From NCBI RefSeq assembly GCF_015356825.1, contig NZ_JAACYW010000092.1, positions 1 to 36,911 of the forward strand: DNA of 36,911 nt, read 5' to 3'. The DNA is from Catenulispora rubra. Lineage in GTDB: Bacteria > Actinomycetota > Actinomycetes > Streptomycetales > Catenulisporaceae. The position numbers and the translations under genes were made by a program. This document shows, piece after piece, positions 17,984-27,186 of this stretch; positions within the stretch are counted from its first letter, which is position 1; each line of letters opens with the position of its first letter. The notes under the pieces were generated by a model. That model was not told the DNA's origin. It worked only from the letters and a program-made list of their open reading frames with translations, and made no database searches.

Positions 17984-17994
17984 CAGGACGCTGA

Positions 17995-20900
17995 TCACTG
18001 GCCGCCGACCGCGATCTTGGCCAGGTCGCTGACCTTGGAGCTGCGGAAGAACGCCCGCAGGTCGATCTTCAGGCCGAGCTTGGAGCGGGCCCGGCCGACC
18101 AGCCGCATCGCGAGCAGGGAGTTCCCGCCGAGCGCGAAGAAGCCCTCGTCGACGCCGACCTGCTCCACGCCCAGGATCTCGGCGAACAGCGCACACAGCT
18201 GTTCTTCCTTCTCCGTCCGCGGCGCGCGGTAGCCGGTGGTGTCGTTCTCCGGCGCCGGCAGGGCTTTGCGGTCCACCTTGCCGTTCCCGGTCAGCGGCAG
18301 CCGGTCCAGCACCACCAGCGCCGAGGGCACCATGTAGTCCGGCAGCATCCCGGAGGCGAACTCCCGGACCGCGGCCGGATCCGCCGCGCCGGTCACGTAG
18401 CCCACCAGCCGCCGGTCCCCGGGGCGGTCCTCGCGCACCACGACCGCCGCCGCGCCGACGCCGGGAGCCCGGCCCAGCACGCCTTCCACCTCGCCGAGCT
18501 CGATCCGGAAGCCGCGCACCTTCACCTGGTCGTCGACCCGGCCGACCAGGACCAGCCGGCCGTCGCGGTCCCACCGGACCAGGTCTCCGGTCCGGTACAT
18601 CCGCGACCCGGGCGCGCCGGACGGATCGGCCACGAACCGCGACGCGGTCAGAGCGCCGCGTCCGACGTAGCCGCGGGCCAGGCCGGTCCCGGCGACGTAC
18701 AGCTCCCCGACGACGCCCGGCGGGACCGGGAGCAAGCCGTCGTCGAGCACTGACACCCGCGTGCCCGGCATCGGCGTACCGATCGGGACGACCCCCGAAG
18801 GCGTCGGTTCCTCCGGATCGATGCGGTACTCGGTGCAGCTGACCGTCGTCTCGGTGGGGCCGTAGACGTTGAAGACGGTGACCCCGGGATGCCGGTCGCG
18901 CCATTCGGCCAGCGCGCCGCCCTGAAGCGGTTCGCCAGCGAGCAGGAGCTGTTCGGTCGGCGCGAAGTCCTCGGACAGTTCGGCCAGCACCTGCAGGTGG
19001 CTCGGCGTCGCCTTCAGGAACGTGCTGCGCCGCTGCGGCGCGGGTTCCTCCAGCGCCGCGAGCTCGATGGCTCCGCCGTTGATCAGCGGCACATAGAGCG
19101 CGGTGACGGTGAGGTCGAAGGAGACCGAGGAGTGCAGCAGCGCCGTTCCCCGGGTGCTGTCGTAGTCCTCCTTCGCGTAGGCGAGGTAGTCGGCCAGCGC
19201 GCCGTGCTCCACCATGACGCCCTTGGGCGTGCCGGTAGATCCGGACGTGTAGATGACGTAGGCCGGGTTCCGGCGGTCCACGGCCACCCCCGCCAGGTTC
19301 CCGCCGGGCTCCCGGGCCACACCGCCGGCGGTGGTCGGGTCGTCCACGACGACCCAGCGCGCGTCCAGCGGCAGGCTGTCGGCCGCGCCCGCCGTGGTCA
19401 CGACGCAGACCGGAGCGGCGTCGTGGACCATGAAGCCGACGCGCTCGGCCGGATACGCGAGGTCGATCGGCAGATACGCACCGCCGGCCTTGAGTACCGC
19501 GAGCAACGCCACGAGCAGGTTCGCGCCGCGCGGCAACGCGACGCCGACCAGCCGCTCCGGGCCGACGCCGAGCGAGCGCAGATGCCGGGCCAGCCGGTTG
19601 GCCCGGCAGTTCAGCTCGGCGTAGGTCAGGCGGTCCGCTCCGCAGACGATCGCGATCGCGTCCGGGGTCCTGGCCACCTGCGCCTCGAACAGCTCCGGCA
19701 GCGACAGCGCGCCCTGCGGCACTCCCCCGTCGCCGAGCTTGCGCAGCCGTGCCGTCTCCGGCGCCGAAAGCACCGGCACCTCGCCGAGCGGAAGCTGCGG
19801 ATCGGCCGCGACGGCGTCCAGGAACCGGGCGAACCGCTCGGCGATGCCTTCGGCAGTGTCCTGGTCGAACAGATCGGTGGCGAACTCGACATAGCCTTCG
19901 AGCCCGTCGGGCTGCCCGTGGCCGTCCAGCCGTTCGCGCAGCGCGAAGGTGAGGTCGAACTTCGAGGTGCCGACGCCGGATTCCCGCGACTGGACCTCGA
20001 CGCCGGGCAGTTCGACCCGCAGCTGGTCGCCTTCCAGGGTGAGGAGCACCTGGAAGAGCGGGTGGCGGGAGGTGGTGCGCACCGGGTTGACCACGTCCAC
20101 GACCCGTTCGAAGGGGACGTCGGCGGCGCCGAACGCGGAGACGTCCGCCTCGCGGACACGCGTGACGAGGTCGCGGAACGCCGGGTCCCCGGCGGTGTCC
20201 ACGCGCAGTACCAGGGTGTTGACGAAGAACCCGACCAGGTCGTCGAGCGCGGCGTCACCGCGCCCGGCGGTGACCGACCCGATCGGCACGTCCGGGCCGG
20301 CGCCCAACCGGGTCAGCAGCCCGGCCAGGCCGGCCTGCACCACCATGAACAGCGTCGCGCGGCACTCCCAGGCCACGCGCAGCAGGCCCGCGTGCGTGTG
20401 CGCCGGAACGGCGAACCCGACGCGGCCGCCCCGGTGCGAGGCCACCGCCGGCCGCGGCCGGTCGGTCGGCAGCGCCAGCTCCTCCGGTATCCCGTCGAGC
20501 ACACCGCGCCAGTACTCGGCCTGGCGTCCGATGACGCTGCCGGGATCGTTCTCGGCGCCCAGCCACTCGCGCTGCCACAGGGTGTAGTCCACGTACTGGA
20601 CCGGGAGCGCGGGCCAATCGGGCGCCAGGTCACGAAGGCGGGCCCCGTAGGCGGTACCGAGGTCCCGGCCCAGCGGGCCCATCGACCAGCCGTCACCGGC
20701 GATGTGGTGCATGAGCAGCAACAGCACCTGTTCCTCGGGACCGAGCCGGAACAGCCACGCCCGCACCGGGACCTCGCCGCCCAGATCGAACCCGTGGCCG
20801 GCGGCGCGCGCGTATTCGTCCTCGAATCCGCCGGCCGTGCAGTCCACGACGGTCAGCAGGGAAGCGGGCACCGACGCCTCGTCACGGACGATCTGCCAGG

Positions 20901-23900
20901 CCTCGCCGTCGACGTCGGCGAACACCGTCCGCAGCGATTCGTGCCGCAGGACGACGTCGCGCAGCGCCGCGTCCAAGGCATGCACGTTCACGACGCCGGA
21001 CAGGTGCAGCACCAGCGGGACGTTGTATGTCGCGACGTCGCCCTCAAGCCGGTTGATGAACCACAACCGGCGCTGCGCGAACGACAGCGGCACCCGCTCC
21101 GGACGCGGCACGGGCACCAACGCCGCGCGCGCCGATTCCGCCCCGGCGAGCGAGCGTGCCAGACCGGCGACCGACGGAGCCTGGAACAGGTCGGCGATCC
21201 CGACCTCGACGCCCAGCACCGACCGGACGCGAGCGATCAGCCGCATGGCCAGCAGCGAGTGCCCGCCGAGCTCGAAGAAGCTCTGGTCGACGCCGACCCG
21301 GTCGACGCCCAGGACCTCGGCGAACAGCGGGCAGAGCACCTCCTCGGCCACGGTGCGCGGGGCGCGGTATCCGACCCCTGATCCGTAGACCGGGACGGGC
21401 AGGGCCCGGCGGTCGACCTTGCCGCTGACGGTCAGCGGCAGCCGGTCGAGCACCATCAGCGCCGAGGGCACCATGTAGTCGGGCAGCAGGCCGGCGGCGA
21501 ACTCGCGCACGGCCGCGGCATCGACGGCGCCGGTCACGTACCCGGCCAGCCGCCGGTCCCCGGGGCGGTCCTCGCGGACCACGACCACCGCGGCGGCCAC
21601 GCCCGGGGCGCGGCCCAGCACGTCCTCCACCTCGCCGAGCTCGATCCGGAAGCCGCGGATCTTCACCTGGTCGTCGGCCCGTCCCAGGAACCGGAGCTGG
21701 CCGTCGCGGTCCCACCGCACCAGGTCGCCGGTCCGGTACATCCGGGTCCCCGGCGCCCCGAACGGGTCCGCGACGAACCGCGAGGCCGTCAGACCGACGC
21801 GTCCGACGTATCCCCGGGCCAGACCGGCGCCCGCGACGTACAGTTCCCCGACCACGCCGGCGGGAACGGCTGCCAGGCCGTCGTCGAGCACGTACAACCG
21901 GGTGCCGGTGATGGGCTTGCCGATCGGCGGCGTCCCCACGCCGGACAGCGGTTCGCTGACCGTCGCGTAGACGGTGATCTCGGTGGGGCCGTAGGCGTTG
22001 ATCATGCGACGGCCGACCGACCAGCGGGCGGCGAGTTCCGCCGGGCACGCCTCGCCACCCACGATCAGCGTCTGCAGATGCGGGTGGTCCTCCGGGCGCA
22101 GCGCCGCGAGCGCGGCCGGCGTGATGAGGGCGTGGCTGACCCGATGCTCGATCAGGAACGCGCCGAGGGCTTCGCCGTCGGTCGGGCCCGCGGGCGCGAT
22201 GGCCAGCGTGGCGCCGAGCGGCAGTGCCATCTGGAGTTCCATCACGGAGGCGTCGAAGCTCGGCGAGGCGAAGTGCAGGACGCGGCTGTGCTCGGTGATG
22301 CCGAACCGGTCCGCGTGGGTGCGCACGAGGTTGGTGATGCCGGCGTGCGCCACCAGGACGCCCTTGGGCGTCCCCGTCGATCCGGAGGTGTAGATGACGT
22401 AGGCGGCGTTCGCGGGTGTCAGGAGCCTGTGACGCTCGGCGTCACCCGGGTTGATGTCCGGCTCGGCATCGATCGCGAGCAGCGCTTCCGGCGCGTCGAG
22501 CACGAGCGTGGGCGCCTCGGTGATCGGCAGCCGGGCTGCGAGCGCCGCGTTCGTCAGCACCGTCGCCGAGCCGGAATCCTGGAGCATGAACGCGATCCGC
22601 TCGGCGGGGCTGTCCGGGTCGACGGGCAGGTAGGCGGCGCCGGTCTTGGACACGGCCAGGATCGCGACGGCCAGCTGCGCCGAGCGCGGCAGGACCACGG
22701 CCGCCACGCGTTCCGGGCTCAGGCCGGAGGCGATCAGGCGGTGCGCCAGCCGGTTGGCCCGACGGTTCAGCTCGGCGTAGGTCAGCCGGGTCGCGCCGTC
22801 GATCAGCGCGACCGCGTCCGGGGTCCTGGCGACCTGGGCTTCGAAGAGCTGCGTCATGGTCGCGGCCGGTTCGGGGGTGCCGCCGTCCCCGGCGACGAGC
22901 AAGTCGCGCCGTTCCCGGGCGGACAACACCTCCACCTCGCTGAGCCGGGCCCGCGGGGCGGCGGCCACCGCGGTCAGGAACTGCGCGAAGCGCGCGGCGA
23001 GGGCTTCCCCGGTCTCCCGGTCGAAGAGGTCTGAGGCGTACTCGACATAGCCGTCCAGGCCGTCGGGCCGCCCGTCGTCGTCGAGCAGTTCCTGCACGGA
23101 GAAGGTGAGGTCGAACTTCGACGTCCCGGCCCCGGCCGCGCGCACCTCGACGTCGATGCCGGGCAGGACCACGCTCAGCGGATCGTTCTGCTCGAAGGCG
23201 AGCATCACCTGGAACAACGGGTGTCGAGCCGACGAGCGTGCCGGGTTGACAGCCTCCACGATCTGCTCGAACGGGACATCCTGGTGCGCGAAGGCCGCCA
23301 GGTCCACGTCGCGGACGCGGGTGACCAGGTCGCCGAACGCCGGGTCCCCGGCGGTGTCGACGCGCAGTACCAGGGTGTTGACGAAGAACCCGACCAGGTC
23401 GTCGAGCGCGGCGTCGCCGCGTCCGGCGGTGACCGAGCCGATCGGCACGTCCGTCCCGGCGCCGAGCCGGGTCAGCAGGCCGGACAGGGCGGCCTGGACC
23501 ACCATGAACAGGGTCGCCCGGCAGGACGACGCCAGCTGCGACAGGTCGGCGTGCACCTGCGGCGACACCTCGAACGCGGCCCGGCCGCCGCGGCGCGAGG
23601 CCACCGCCGGGCGCGGCCGGTCCGTCGGGAGCATCAGCTCGACGGGCACGCCGTCCAGTGCCTTGTGCCAGTACTCCGTCTGCTGGGCGATCATGCTGGC
23701 CGGATCGTCCTCGGAGCCCAGCCGTTCCCGTTGCCACAGCGTGTAGTCGATGTACTGGACCGGCAACGGCGGCCAGTCCGGAGCCGCGCCCCGGGTGCGG
23801 GCGGCGTAGGCGGCGCCGATGTCCCGGCCGAGCGGGCCCATCGACCAGCCGTCGCCGGCGATGTGGTGCAGCACCAGCAGCAGCACCGATTTCTCGGCGG

Positions 23901-25977
23901 GCAGCTGGAACAGCCAGGCCCGCAGCGGCGGTTCGCCGGCCAGGTCGAACCGGTGGGCCGCGGCGCGGGCCAGCGCGTCCGGCAGCTCGCCGGCGGTCGT
24001 GCGGACCACCGACAGCCGCGGCTGCGCCTCGTTGCCGCGCAGGACGACCTGGACCGGCTCGCCGTCCACCTCGTCGAAGACGGTCCGCAGGCTCTCGTGG
24101 CGGGCGATCACGTCGTGCAGCGCGAGTTCCAGGGCCGTGACGTCGAGCACGCCCGACATGTGGATCTCGTAGGGCAGGTTGTAGCTGGAGTTCGGGCCTT
24201 CGAGCCGGTCGACGAACCACAGCCGACGCTGTGCGAACGACAGCGGCACCCGGTCCGGGCGCGCGGTCGGCACCAGCGCCGCGACCGCCGCGTCCGCCCG
24301 GCCGACGACGCGCGCCAGACCGGCGACAGTGGGCTCTTCGAAGAGATCCGCCACCCCGATCTCGACGCCGAACTGCGACCGCAGCCGCGCCACCAGGCGC
24401 ATACCCAGCAGCGAGTGGCCGCCGAGGTCGAAGAAGCTCTGGTCCACGCCGACGCGGGGCAGTCCGAGCACGTCGGCGAACAGCGCGCACAACCGCTCCT
24501 CCACCTCGTCGCCGGGCGCCTGATAGGCGGAGGTGTCGTGGTCAAGCGCGGGCGCCGGCAGGGCTTTGCGATCCACCTTGCCGTTCGCGGTCAGCGGCAG
24601 CCGGTCCAGCACCACGACGGCCGAGGGCACCATGTAGTCCGGCAGCAGGCCGGCGGCGAACGCGCGGACCTCCGCCGGCTCGGCGGCGCCGGTCACGTAA
24701 CCCACCAGCCGCCGGTCCCCCGGCCGGTCCTCGCGCAGCACCACCACGGCGGCGCCGACGCCCGGGGCCCGGCCCAGCACGCCTTCCACCTCGCCGGGCT
24801 CGATCCGGAAGCCGCGCACCTTCACCTGGTCGTCGGCCCGCCCGACGAAGAGCAGCCGGCCCGGGCCGTCGCCGCGCACCAGGTCTCCGGTGCGGTACAT
24901 CCGCGCCCCCGGCGCGCCGAACGGGTCCGCCACGAACCGCGACGCCGTCAGGCCGCCCCGGCTCACGTATCCCCGCGCCAGGCCGGTGCCGGCGATGTAC
25001 AGCTCCCCCACGTCACCGGCGGATACCGGGTGCAGCTTCTCGTCCAGCACGTACAGGTCGGTGTCGTCCAGGCCGGCGCCGATCGGCACCGTCCCGTCGC
25101 CGTCGAACCGGTCGCGCATCGGGAAGCAGGAGGCGAACGTCGTCGTCTCGGTGGGACCGTAGCCGTTGACCACGGCGACGCCTGGGCAGTGTTCGAGCAC
25201 TGATCGGACGGCCGCGGGCGACACGACGTCGCCGCCGGTCCACACCTCGCGCACTCCGGCGAACACCGCGGGGTCCTGCTCGACGACCGCGCTGAACATG
25301 CCCGCGGTCAGCCACAGCGCCGAGACGTCGCCTTCGGCGAGCACCTGCCGCAACGCCGGGGCGTCGAGTATCGCAGTCTCCGGGATGACCAACCGGCCGC
25401 CGGAAAGCAGGGGGACCCAGAGCTCGTAGGTGGTCGCGTCGAAGGCCGGCGCCGAGTGCAGCAGCATGCAGCCGTGCGCACCGCGGGAGAACGCGGTGTC
25501 CGCCGCGAGCGCCGCGACGCTGCGGTGCGTCACCGCCACCCCGTTGGGCAGACCGGTGGTGCCGGAGGTGAAGTTGATGTAGGCGAGCTGTTCCGGGTGG
25601 ACCGGTACATCAGGGTTCTCGGTCAGTCCGCCGGGGACCAGGACGTCCGCCTCGGCGATGACGTGCCGGATGCCATAGCCCTGCACCACCGCGTCGATGC
25701 GGGACTGCGGGGCGCGGACGTCCAGCGGGACGTAGACACCCCCGGCCTTGACGATGGCCAGGATCGAGACGACGGTGGCGGCCGAGTGCTCGGCGCGCAG
25801 GGCGACGAAGGTCTCCGGGCCCACCCCGGCCTCGATGAGCCGATGGGCGAGACAGTTGGCGCGTTCGTTCAGCTGTCCGTATGTCAGTCGTGCCGTTCCA
25901 TGGACGACGGCGATGAGGTCGGGCGTGCTCGCCGCTTGTCGCTCGAACAGTCGGGGCAAGGATGCTGGTTGAGGCAT
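17995..25977 (-). CDS. Trimodular NRPS, A-T-C-A-T-C-A-T, no terminal release domain
   Basis: The protein has 2660 residues from ATG 25977 (AGAGGA upstream). A1 is about 10-480, T1 carrier Ser522 (GGHS); C2 575-1010 with HHIAGDG at 704; A2 1035-1530, T2 Ser1574; C3 1625-2065 with HHIAGDG at 1757; A3 2085-2550, T3 Ser2620 (GGNS). Both C domains keep the catalytic His. My hand-read 10-residue specificity codes are A1 DAYWWGGTFK (valine-like), A2 DAMLIGAVYK (hydrophobic or aromatic, not assigned) and A3 DLTKLAVVSK (DLTK start as in Asp/Asn domains). There is no starter C, epimerase, thioesterase or reductase, and the protein ends 40 residues after T3. Release must be in trans or by attack of an amine or nucleotide. 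MbtH is encoded just upstream. Confidence 0.93.
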   Translation of the reverse strand: MPQPASLPRLFERQAASTPDLIAVVHGTARLTYGQLNERANCLAHRLIEAGVGPETFVALRAEHSAATVVSILAIVKAGGVYVPLDVRAPQSRIDAVVQGYGIRHVIAEADVLVPGGLTENPDVPVHPEQLAYINFTSGTTGLPNGVAVTHRSVAALAADTAFSRGAHGCMLLHSAPAFDATTYELWVPLLSGGRLVIPETAILDAPALRQVLAEGDVSALWLTAGMFSAVVEQDPAVFAGVREVWTGGDVVSPAAVRSVLEHCPGVAVVNGYGPTETTTFASCFPMRDRFDGDGTVPIGAGLDDTDLYVLDEKLHPVSAGDVGELYIAGTGLARGYVSRGGLTASRFVADPFGAPGARMYRTGDLVRGDGPGRLLFVGRADDQVKVRGFRIEPGEVEGVLGRAPGVGAAVVVLREDRPGDRRLVGYVTGAAEPAEVRAFAAGLLPDYMVPSAVVVLDRLPLTANGKVDRKALPAPALDHDTSAYQAPGDEVEERLCALFADVLGLPRVGVDQSFFDLGGHSLLGMRLVARLRSQFGVEIGVADLFEEPTVAGLARVVGRADAAVAALVPTARPDRVPLSFAQRRLWFVDRLEGPNSSYNLPYEIHMSGVLDVTALELALHDVIARHESLRTVFDEVDGEPVQVVLRGNEAQPRLSVVRTTAGELPDALARAAAHRFDLAGEPPLRAWLFQLPAEKSVLLLVLHHIAGDGWSMGPLGRDIGAAYAARTRGAAPDWPPLPVQYIDYTLWQRERLGSEDDPASMIAQQTEYWHKALDGVPVELMLPTDRPRPAVASRRGGRAAFEVSPQVHADLSQLASSCRATLFMVVQAALSGLLTRLGAGTDVPIGSVTAGRGDAALDDLVGFFVNTLVLRVDTAGDPAFGDLVTRVRDVDLAAFAHQDVPFEQIVEAVNPARSSARHPLFQVMLAFEQNDPLSVVLPGIDVEVRAAGAGTSKFDLTFSVQELLDDDGRPDGLDGYVEYASDLFDRETGEALAARFAQFLTAVAAAPRARLSEVEVLSARERRDLLVAGDGGTPEPAATMTQLFEAQVARTPDAVALIDGATRLTYAELNRRANRLAHRLIASGLSPERVAAVVLPRSAQLAVAILAVSKTGAAYLPVDPDSPAERIAFMLQDSGSATVLTNAALAARLPITEAPTLVLDAPEALLAIDAEPDINPGDAERHRLLTPANAAYVIYTSGSTGTPKGVLVAHAGITNLVRTHADRFGITEHSRVLHFASPSFDASVMELQMALPLGATLAIAPAGPTDGEALGAFLIEHRVSHALITPAALAALRPEDHPHLQTLIVGGEACPAELAARWSVGRRMINAYGPTEITVYATVSEPLSGVGTPPIGKPITGTRLYVLDDGLAAVPAGVVGELYVAGAGLARGYVGRVGLTASRFVADPFGAPGTRMYRTGDLVRWDRDGQLRFLGRADDQVKIRGFRIELGEVEDVLGRAPGVAAAVVVVREDRPGDRRLAGYVTGAVDAAAVREFAAGLLPDYMVPSALMVLDRLPLTVSGKVDRRALPVPVYGSGVGYRAPRTVAEEVLCPLFAEVLGVDRVGVDQSFFELGGHSLLAMRLIARVRSVLGVEVGIADLFQAPSVAGLARSLAGAESARAALVPVPRPERVPLSFAQRRLWFINRLEGDVATYNVPLVLHLSGVVNVHALDAALRDVVLRHESLRTVFADVDGEAWQIVRDEASVPASLLTVVDCTAGGFEDEYARAAGHGFDLGGEVPVRAWLFRLGPEEQVLLLLMHHIAGDGWSMGPLGRDLGTAYGARLRDLAPDWPALPVQYVDYTLWQREWLGAENDPGSVIGRQAEYWRGVLDGIPEELALPTDRPRPAVASHRGGRVGFAVPAHTHAGLLRVAWECRATLFMVVQAGLAGLLTRLGAGPDVPIGSVTAGRGDAALDDLVGFFVNTLVLRVDTAGDPAFRDLVTRVREADVSAFGAADVPFERVVDVVNPVRTTSRHPLFQVLLTLEGDQLRVELPGVEVQSRESGVGTSKFDLTFALRERLDGHGQPDGLEGYVEFATDLFDQDTAEGIAERFARFLDAVAADPQLPLGEVPVLSAPETARLRKLGDGGVPQGALSLPELFEAQVARTPDAIAIVCGADRLTYAELNCRANRLARHLRSLGVGPERLVGVALPRGANLLVALLAVLKAGGAYLPIDLAYPAERVGFMVHDAAPVCVVTTAGAADSLPLDARWVVVDDPTTAGGVAREPGGNLAGVAVDRRNPAYVIYTSGSTGTPKGVMVEHGALADYLAYAKEDYDSTRGTALLHSSVSFDLTVTALYVPLINGGAIELAALEEPAPQRRSTFLKATPSHLQVLAELSEDFAPTEQLLLAGEPLQGGALAEWRDRHPGVTVFNVYGPTETTVSCTEYRIDPEEPTPSGVVPIGTPMPGTRVSVLDDGLLPVPPGVVGELYVAGTGLARGYVGRGALTASRFVADPSGAPGSRMYRTGDLVRWDRDGRLVLVGRVDDQVKVRGFRIELGEVEGVLGRAPGVGAAAVVVREDRPGDRRLVGYVTGAADPAAVREFASGMLPDYMVPSALVVLDRLPLTGNGKVDRKALPAPENDTTGYRAPRTEKEEQLCALFAEILGVEQVGVDEGFFALGGNSLLAMRLVGRARSKLGLKIDLRAFFRSSKVSDLAKIAVGGQ

Positions 25978-25994
25978 GGTTGTTCCTCTGCGAA

Positions 25995-26030
25995 ATCTGT
26001 ATCTGCTACAAGATCTGTATCTGCTACAAA
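25995..26030. repeat. 18-bp tandem direct repeat upstream of the NRPS start
   Basis: Two adjacent 18-bp copies (25995-26012 and 26013-26030) differ only in the last base (unit ATCTGTATCTGCTACAA plus G or A). They lie in the 79-bp AT-richer gap between mbtH and the NRPS, ending a few bases before the NRPS ribosome binding site. Possible regulator site, mRNA element or slippage product; function not determined. Confidence 0.85.
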
Positions 26031-26056
26031 TCCGTGGCTCAGTGGTCGGCGAACGG

Positions 26057-26278
26057 TCAGTCGCCGCGGACGCCGTCCATGGCCCGGGCAAGGCTCGCCG
26101 GCCGCATGTCGGTCCAGTTCCGGTCCACGAAGTCGAGACACGCCTGCCGGCTGTCCTCGGCGTGGGCGGTCTGCCAGCCGTCCGGCACCGCGCGCGCCGC
26201 CGGCCACAGCGAGTACTGGGCTTCGTCGTTGACGAGCACGAGGAAACGGCCGTCGGCGTCGTCGAAGGGGTTGGCCAT
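26057..26278 (-). CDS. mbtH: MbtH-like NRPS accessory protein
   Basis: This 73-residue protein has the whole MbtH signature: N-terminal NPFDD, YSLWP, VPDGW, CLDFVDRNWTDMRPASL. MbtH-like proteins bind A domains and are often needed for their folding and activity, so this one should serve one or more of the three A domains encoded directly downstream. ATG 26278 is preferred over 26281 because GGGAG lies 5 nt before it; with either start the gene overlaps the stop of the PrmC-like gene. Confidence 0.95.
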   Translation of the reverse strand: MANPFDDADGRFLVLVNDEAQYSLWPAARAVPDGWQTAHAEDSRQACLDFVDRNWTDMRPASLARAMDGVRGD

Positions 26279-27186
26279 CATTGCTCCCGGATGATTCGGT
26301 TCGGATCGTGGTCGGGTCGTTCGGGTTCGGGTCGCTCGGGTTCGGCACGCCGGGCGACCAGAACTGCGTCGTCGACGGTCTCGTGGTCGGCGACCTGGCT
26401 CCAGGCCGCGTCGCCGAACATCGCCAGGACGGCTTGGACCTGGTAGGGGCCGTGTTCCAGGAACAGCCAGCCGCCGGGTGCCAGCAGCCGGCGCGCGGTC
26501 CGCTCCACGGCCCGGACCACGTCCAGACCGTCCGGGCCGCCCCACAGGGCCAGCGCCGGATCGTGGTCGCGCACCTCGGGCATCCCGATCGCGCGGCCCA
26601 CCGGGATGTACGGCGGGTTCGCGATCACGACGTCCACGAGCCCGTCGAGTTCGGGCAGCGCCGTGGCCACGTCGCAGCACTCGAAGGCCACCTTCACCTC
26701 CGCCGTGGCGGCGTTGCGGACAGCCAGATCGCAGGCCTGCCCGGACAGGTCGACCCCGGTGACCGTCGCGCCCGGCACCTCGGCGGCGACGGTGATCGCG
26801 ACCACGCCCGAGCCGGTGCACAGATCGACTACGCGCGGGGTGGCCGTCGGCAAAGCGCGAAGCCGTTCGACGACGCGCGCGACCAGTTCCTCGGTCTCCG
26901 GCTTCGGGACGAACACCCCGGGCTCCACCAGGAACCGCCGTCCGCAGAAGTACGACGCGCCGACGATCAACTCCACCGGCTCGCGGGCGACGCGGCGATC
27001 GACCAGCGCCCAGAACTCCGCGGGCACCGGCACCTCGGAGTGTGCGCCCACCGCGTCGGGCGTGGTGCCCAGCGCGTAGGCGGCCAGGCTCACGGCGTCG
27101 CGCTCGGCGGTCGGCACGCCCGCGGCGTCGAGCATCGCGTGCGCCCCCTTGATCGCGGACCCGGTGCTCAGCCCACTGGCGGTCAT
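26278..27186 (-). CDS. PrmC/HemK-like N5-glutamine-type methyltransferase in NRPS cluster
   Basis: The 302-residue protein has PrmC architecture: a helical N-terminal domain (1-85), the FVPKPETEELV motif (92-102, canonical PRPETE), SAM site VVDLCTGSGVVAI (119-131), acidic VDLS (145-148), and NPPYIP (190-195) that positions an amide nitrogen. PrmC methylates the Gln of the GGQ motif in release factors. Its start overlaps the SDR stop by 4 nt and its stop overlaps mbtH, so it is embedded in the biosynthetic operon instead of in the usual prfA neighbourhood. It has probably been recruited to methylate an amide, amine or ring nitrogen of the product; this is inference. The C-terminus carries a short EPERPEPERP low-complexity tail. 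Confidence 0.88.
   Translation of the reverse strand: MTASGLSTGSAIKGAHAMLDAAGVPTAERDAVSLAAYALGTTPDAVGAHSEVPVPAEFWALVDRRVAREPVELIVGASYFCGRRFLVEPGVFVPKPETEELVARVVERLRALPTATPRVVDLCTGSGVVAITVAAEVPGATVTGVDLSGQACDLAVRNAATAEVKVAFECCDVATALPELDGLVDVVIANPPYIPVGRAIGMPEVRDHDPALALWGGPDGLDVVRAVERTARRLLAPGGWLFLEHGPYQVQAVLAMFGDAAWSQVADHETVDDAVLVARRAEPERPEPERPDHDPNRIIREQ

Noticed and set aside
18889..21381. Long plus-strand open frame opposite the NRPS
   Set aside because: It is antisense to conserved A, T and C domain motifs and has no recognisable family.
21400..22900. Firm substrate for NRPS A2 from its code DAMLIGAVYK
   Set aside because: The code does not match any set I can recall with confidence, so only hydrophobic or aromatic is suggested.
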